Under the pieces are notes generated by a model that was not told the origin of the DNA, made no database searches, and saw only the letters and a program-made list of their open reading frames with translations. This document shows positions 62,246 to 64,000 of a DNA stretch of 64,000 nucleotides, one piece after another (position 1 is the stretch's first letter; every line of letters starts with the position of its first letter). Source of the stretch: Jeotgalibacillus sp. ET6 (GTDB lineage: Bacteria; Bacillota; Bacilli; Bacillales; Jeotgalibacillaceae); assembly GCF_029667115.1 (NCBI RefSeq), contig NZ_JARUIU010000002.1, positions 372,001-436,000 of the forward strand, read 5' to 3'. A program made the position numbers and the translations under genes.

Positions 62246-62425
62246 GAGCTTGGGACAAAAGTGTCTCAAGCTCTGCGACCGATTTATTTCGCTCCAGGCT
62301 GCGCCTTCCGGGGTCTCAGATTGCCGTCATGTCCTGCAGGAGTCGCTGCCTTCCGCTCCTCTCACCTACTGCTTCTAATAAATATAGCCTCATTTTTTAA
62401 ACTTGTTTGAGTTTTGTCTCAGCCT
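62246..62425 (-). repeat. Structured dispersed repeat, copy C (inverted, internally deleted)
   Basis: Read on the minus strand it begins AGGCTGAGACAAAACTC and ends CTTGAGACACTTTTGTCCCAAGC, like copies A and B. The 3' arm of the central stem is missing: after GACGGCAATCTGAG it jumps to GGAAGGCGCAGCC, so about 45 bases have been lost. Confidence 0.78.
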
Positions 62426-62479
62426 ATTTTAAGATCAATTAGTTTATGACTAGCGAGAGGATCCTCCCTTCTATGGAAC

Positions 62480-62510
62480 AAAAAAGTGCCGCCTGCTTTA
62501 AGCGGGCGGC
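62480..62510 (-). terminator. Terminator after the exported-peptide gene
   Basis: On the minus strand GCCGCCCGC TTAAA GCAGGCGGC is followed by ACTTTTTTG. Confidence 0.85.
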
Positions 62511-62593
62511 CAATGAGAGGGTATTGCTGGGTCATTTCATAATCTTATTGTAGAATAAAAAAACCCTTTCGTCTATTGGGAAAATTCTGATTA

Positions 62594-62776
62594 TCAGCTG
62601 ACTCTTTTATCCGGAGGGTAAATGACTTTTCCTGAATCAGGTGTCTCACCCTGCTCTACATTCACACGCATTTTTTCTACTGAATCTCCATTTACGGAAG
62701 GGACAGAAGCTATTCCGGCAAACAGGATGGCAGCTCCAAAAGATACAGTTAATAAAGTTTTAAAAGCCTTCTTCAT
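62594..62776 (-). CDS. Small exported peptide precursor (Phr/NprX-like candidate)
   Basis: 60 aa. AAGGAGAGG lies 7 bases before ATG 62776. Signal peptide KKAFKTLLTVSFGAAILFAG with a cleavage region near IASVPS; the exported part is short and ends SGKVIYPPDKRVS. It overlaps the end of the HTH-TPR regulator gene by 17 bases. This arrangement, regulator followed by secreted pro-peptide, is that of RRNPP quorum-sensing pairs. The mature signal, perhaps from the C-terminal dozen residues, cannot be fixed from sequence. Confidence 0.7.
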   Translation of the reverse strand: MKKAFKTLLTVSFGAAILFAGIASVPSVNGDSVEKMRVNVEQGETPDSGKVIYPPDKRVS

Positions 62777-64000
62777 TGTACGACCTCTCCTTTTGGATCA
62801 GTTCTCTCCACTGATCGTAATAGTAAATCACTTTTTCCGAATCTTCTTTTTCACTATAATAATCAATGATTCCCGGCAGTAATTCTTCTGCTTCCTGATA
62901 ATAGGAATTCTTGATTAAATAGGGATACAACCATTTTATCGCATATTTGATCCCATCGACTTGGGAAAATTGCGTTTTTTTTAAGTAAACAGCGTAGTAA
63001 AAATAATATTTATTCTCTAAATTTAGACTAAAATCGTGAAAATCATCCAGATTTCTTTCCCACTCTTCAGTGATAAGGTCGATTTTTAGACCGCTTTCGA
63101 GCCAATTTAGCAGCACGACCATATACTGTTCTGAGCCTTTCCCCAGTAACTCCAGTGCTTCTTCCATTAATTTTCTCGCTTTAACATATTCTTTAGAGGT
63201 CAACAGGCATCTTGCATAGTTAGACAGAATATGTGGGTAAACGCTGTCACGAAAAAAGATGCGGGAATTTCTGACAAGCGGCTTATACAAAGCCGTGGCT
63301 TCAGTAAAAAGTCTTAATTCCATATAGCAAATTCCTAAAATCATCTGCGTATGAATTAATCGTTTCCAGTTGCTTTCCTTTTCAAAGACCTCTGAGGCTT
63401 TTTTTGCATAGATGACTGATGCTTCATGCTGATTAATATGGCTGTAAGATAAGGCGAGTTGATAATATGCTTCTCCGATCCAGAATTTGCTGACCGGAAG
63501 CGGGTTATCCAAAAATTCTTTAAAAAGTTTGATTGAAGCTTTGTAATCCCCTGAAAAAGATGAATTTAAAGCTTGGATAAACAAGTACAAATTTTGTTCG
63601 GTCGCAGTAAAAGTTGTTTTTATTCGCTGTAGAATCCCAAGCATTTCTTTTTCTTTCTCAGGCATGCGACCCCAGACGAAGTATCTGTACATATATATAT
63701 GGTACAAATTCACATAATCACTTGTTTCTATATAATCCTTAATTTCGGAAATCTGTACGTATAGATAATCGATTTGTTCTTCATCGTAAGCAAATAAAGA
63801 CTCAATAAACTCCTGTAAGAGGTCTTCAATTTCCCTCATTCTGTTTTTTTCATCTTCCAGTCGAAGGTCGAGACGCTCAAGGAGCATGTTCAGGGTTTCT
63901 TCATTTGCTGTATACATATTTGTTTCAATTTTACTTAAATGAGAAGTGGAACAGATTCCTTCTGCAAGGTCTGTCTGGGTCAGTCCTTTTTTCGTGCGGT
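62760..64000 (-). CDS. HTH-TPR transcriptional regulator, RRNPP-like (partial; start beyond window)
   Basis: About 412 residues are visible; the N-terminus lies past the window end. The frame stays open through the last base: RTKKGLTQTDLAEGICSTSH then LSKIETNMYTANEETL, which is an XRE helix-turn-helix, followed by TPR helices (WIGEAYYQLALSYSHINQHE, TQMILGICYMELRLFTEA, ILSNYARCLLTSKEYVKA, YYQEAEELLPGIIDYYSEKE). This is the layout of PlcR/NprR-type regulators that bind a re-imported peptide. The small exported-peptide gene overlaps its 3' end. Confidence 0.85.
   Translation of the reverse strand, partial: RTKKGLTQTDLAEGICSTSHLSKIETNMYTANEETLNMLLERLDLRLEDEKNRMREIEDLLQEFIESLFAYDEEQIDYLYVQISEIKDYIETSDYVNLYHIYMYRYFVWGRMPEKEKEMLGILQRIKTTFTATEQNLYLFIQALNSSFSGDYKASIKLFKEFLDNPLPVSKFWIGEAYYQLALSYSHINQHEASVIYAKKASEVFEKESNWKRLIHTQMILGICYMELRLFTEATALYKPLVRNSRIFFRDSVYPHILSNYARCLLTSKEYVKARKLMEEALELLGKGSEQYMVVLLNWLESGLKIDLITEEWERNLDDFHDFSLNLENKYYFYYAVYLKKTQFSQVDGIKYAIKWLYPYLIKNSYYQEAEELLPGIIDYYSEKEDSEKVIYYYDQWRELIQKERSYNEEGF

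Noticed and set aside
1-64000. CRISPR array, transposase, tRNA or rRNA genes
   Set aside because: No regularly spaced repeats, IS-type genes or conserved RNA-gene segments were seen on either strand.

Overview
The window looks like chromosomal DNA of a spore-forming, low-GC Bacillaceae bacterium; I do not assign a species. Evidence: strong AGGAGG ribosome sites with many TTG/GTG starts, a splA-splB spore photoproduct lyase pair, a YjcZ-type micro-protein, an IDEAL-domain protein, surface proteins anchored by SLH and CWB2 repeats, and a Bacillus-type holin-like type I toxin. Nothing resembles rRNA, tRNA, a transposase or a CRISPR array.

Layout. 1-2.2 kb: end of a PTS EIIB gene, an endonuclease/exonuclease/phosphatase-family enzyme and an amidohydrolase. 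2.3-6.1 kb: two orphan phage-like genes, a beta-helix tail-type protein and a divergent endolysin-like amidase. 6.2-9.9 kb: a YjcZ-like peptide, an operon of oxidoreductase, VOC protein, SDR and ThuA-like protein, and an unknown gene. 10.3-13.9 kb: splAB, a 12-codon leader plus 47-aa cysteine protein, a CstA-type transporter and a 49-aa zinc-ribbon-like protein.

14.2-38.2 kb is a beta-mannan utilisation island. An SLH-anchored GH26 mannanase cuts mannan outside the cell. Two ABC importers without their own ATPase bring in oligosaccharides. Inside, a GH113 enzyme, a GH2 beta-mannosidase, an AGE-family (mannobiose/cellobiose) 2-epimerase with an overlapping GH130 phosphorylase, and an SGNH esterase process them. 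ManA and a ROK kinase feed the sugars to glycolysis. A LacI-family regulator lies inside the island, and a common palindrome (like AGTTATCGTTAAACT) precedes at least three of its transcription units, with cre-like sites at two promoters.

38.2-46.8 kb: a small membrane protein, a large secreted M30-type metallopeptidase with CWB2 repeats, a sucrose operon (LacI regulator, PTS EIIBC, GH32 hydrolase; three operator copies and a cre-like site) and glycerate kinase. 47-57.3 kb: an SLH 5'-nucleotidase, a cyclic-di-GMP-I riboswitch that controls a 12-codon leader and a 39-aa cysteine protein homologous to the one at 11.8 kb, a VanZ protein, a GT2/DUF6020/SMR/SMR glycosylation cassette, an MFS transporter, a winged-helix-like protein and an LCP protein. 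57.6-64 kb: a type I toxin-antitoxin locus, serC-serA, a LysM-3D wall protein, an IDEAL protein, and an RRNPP-like HTH-TPR regulator (cut by the window end) overlapping a small exported-peptide gene.

Four copies of a structured repeat (10.1, 17.5, 18.5 and 62.3 kb) keep the same predicted fold while their stem sequences differ. The least explained items are the riboswitch-leader-microprotein unit and its paralog, and this repeat family.
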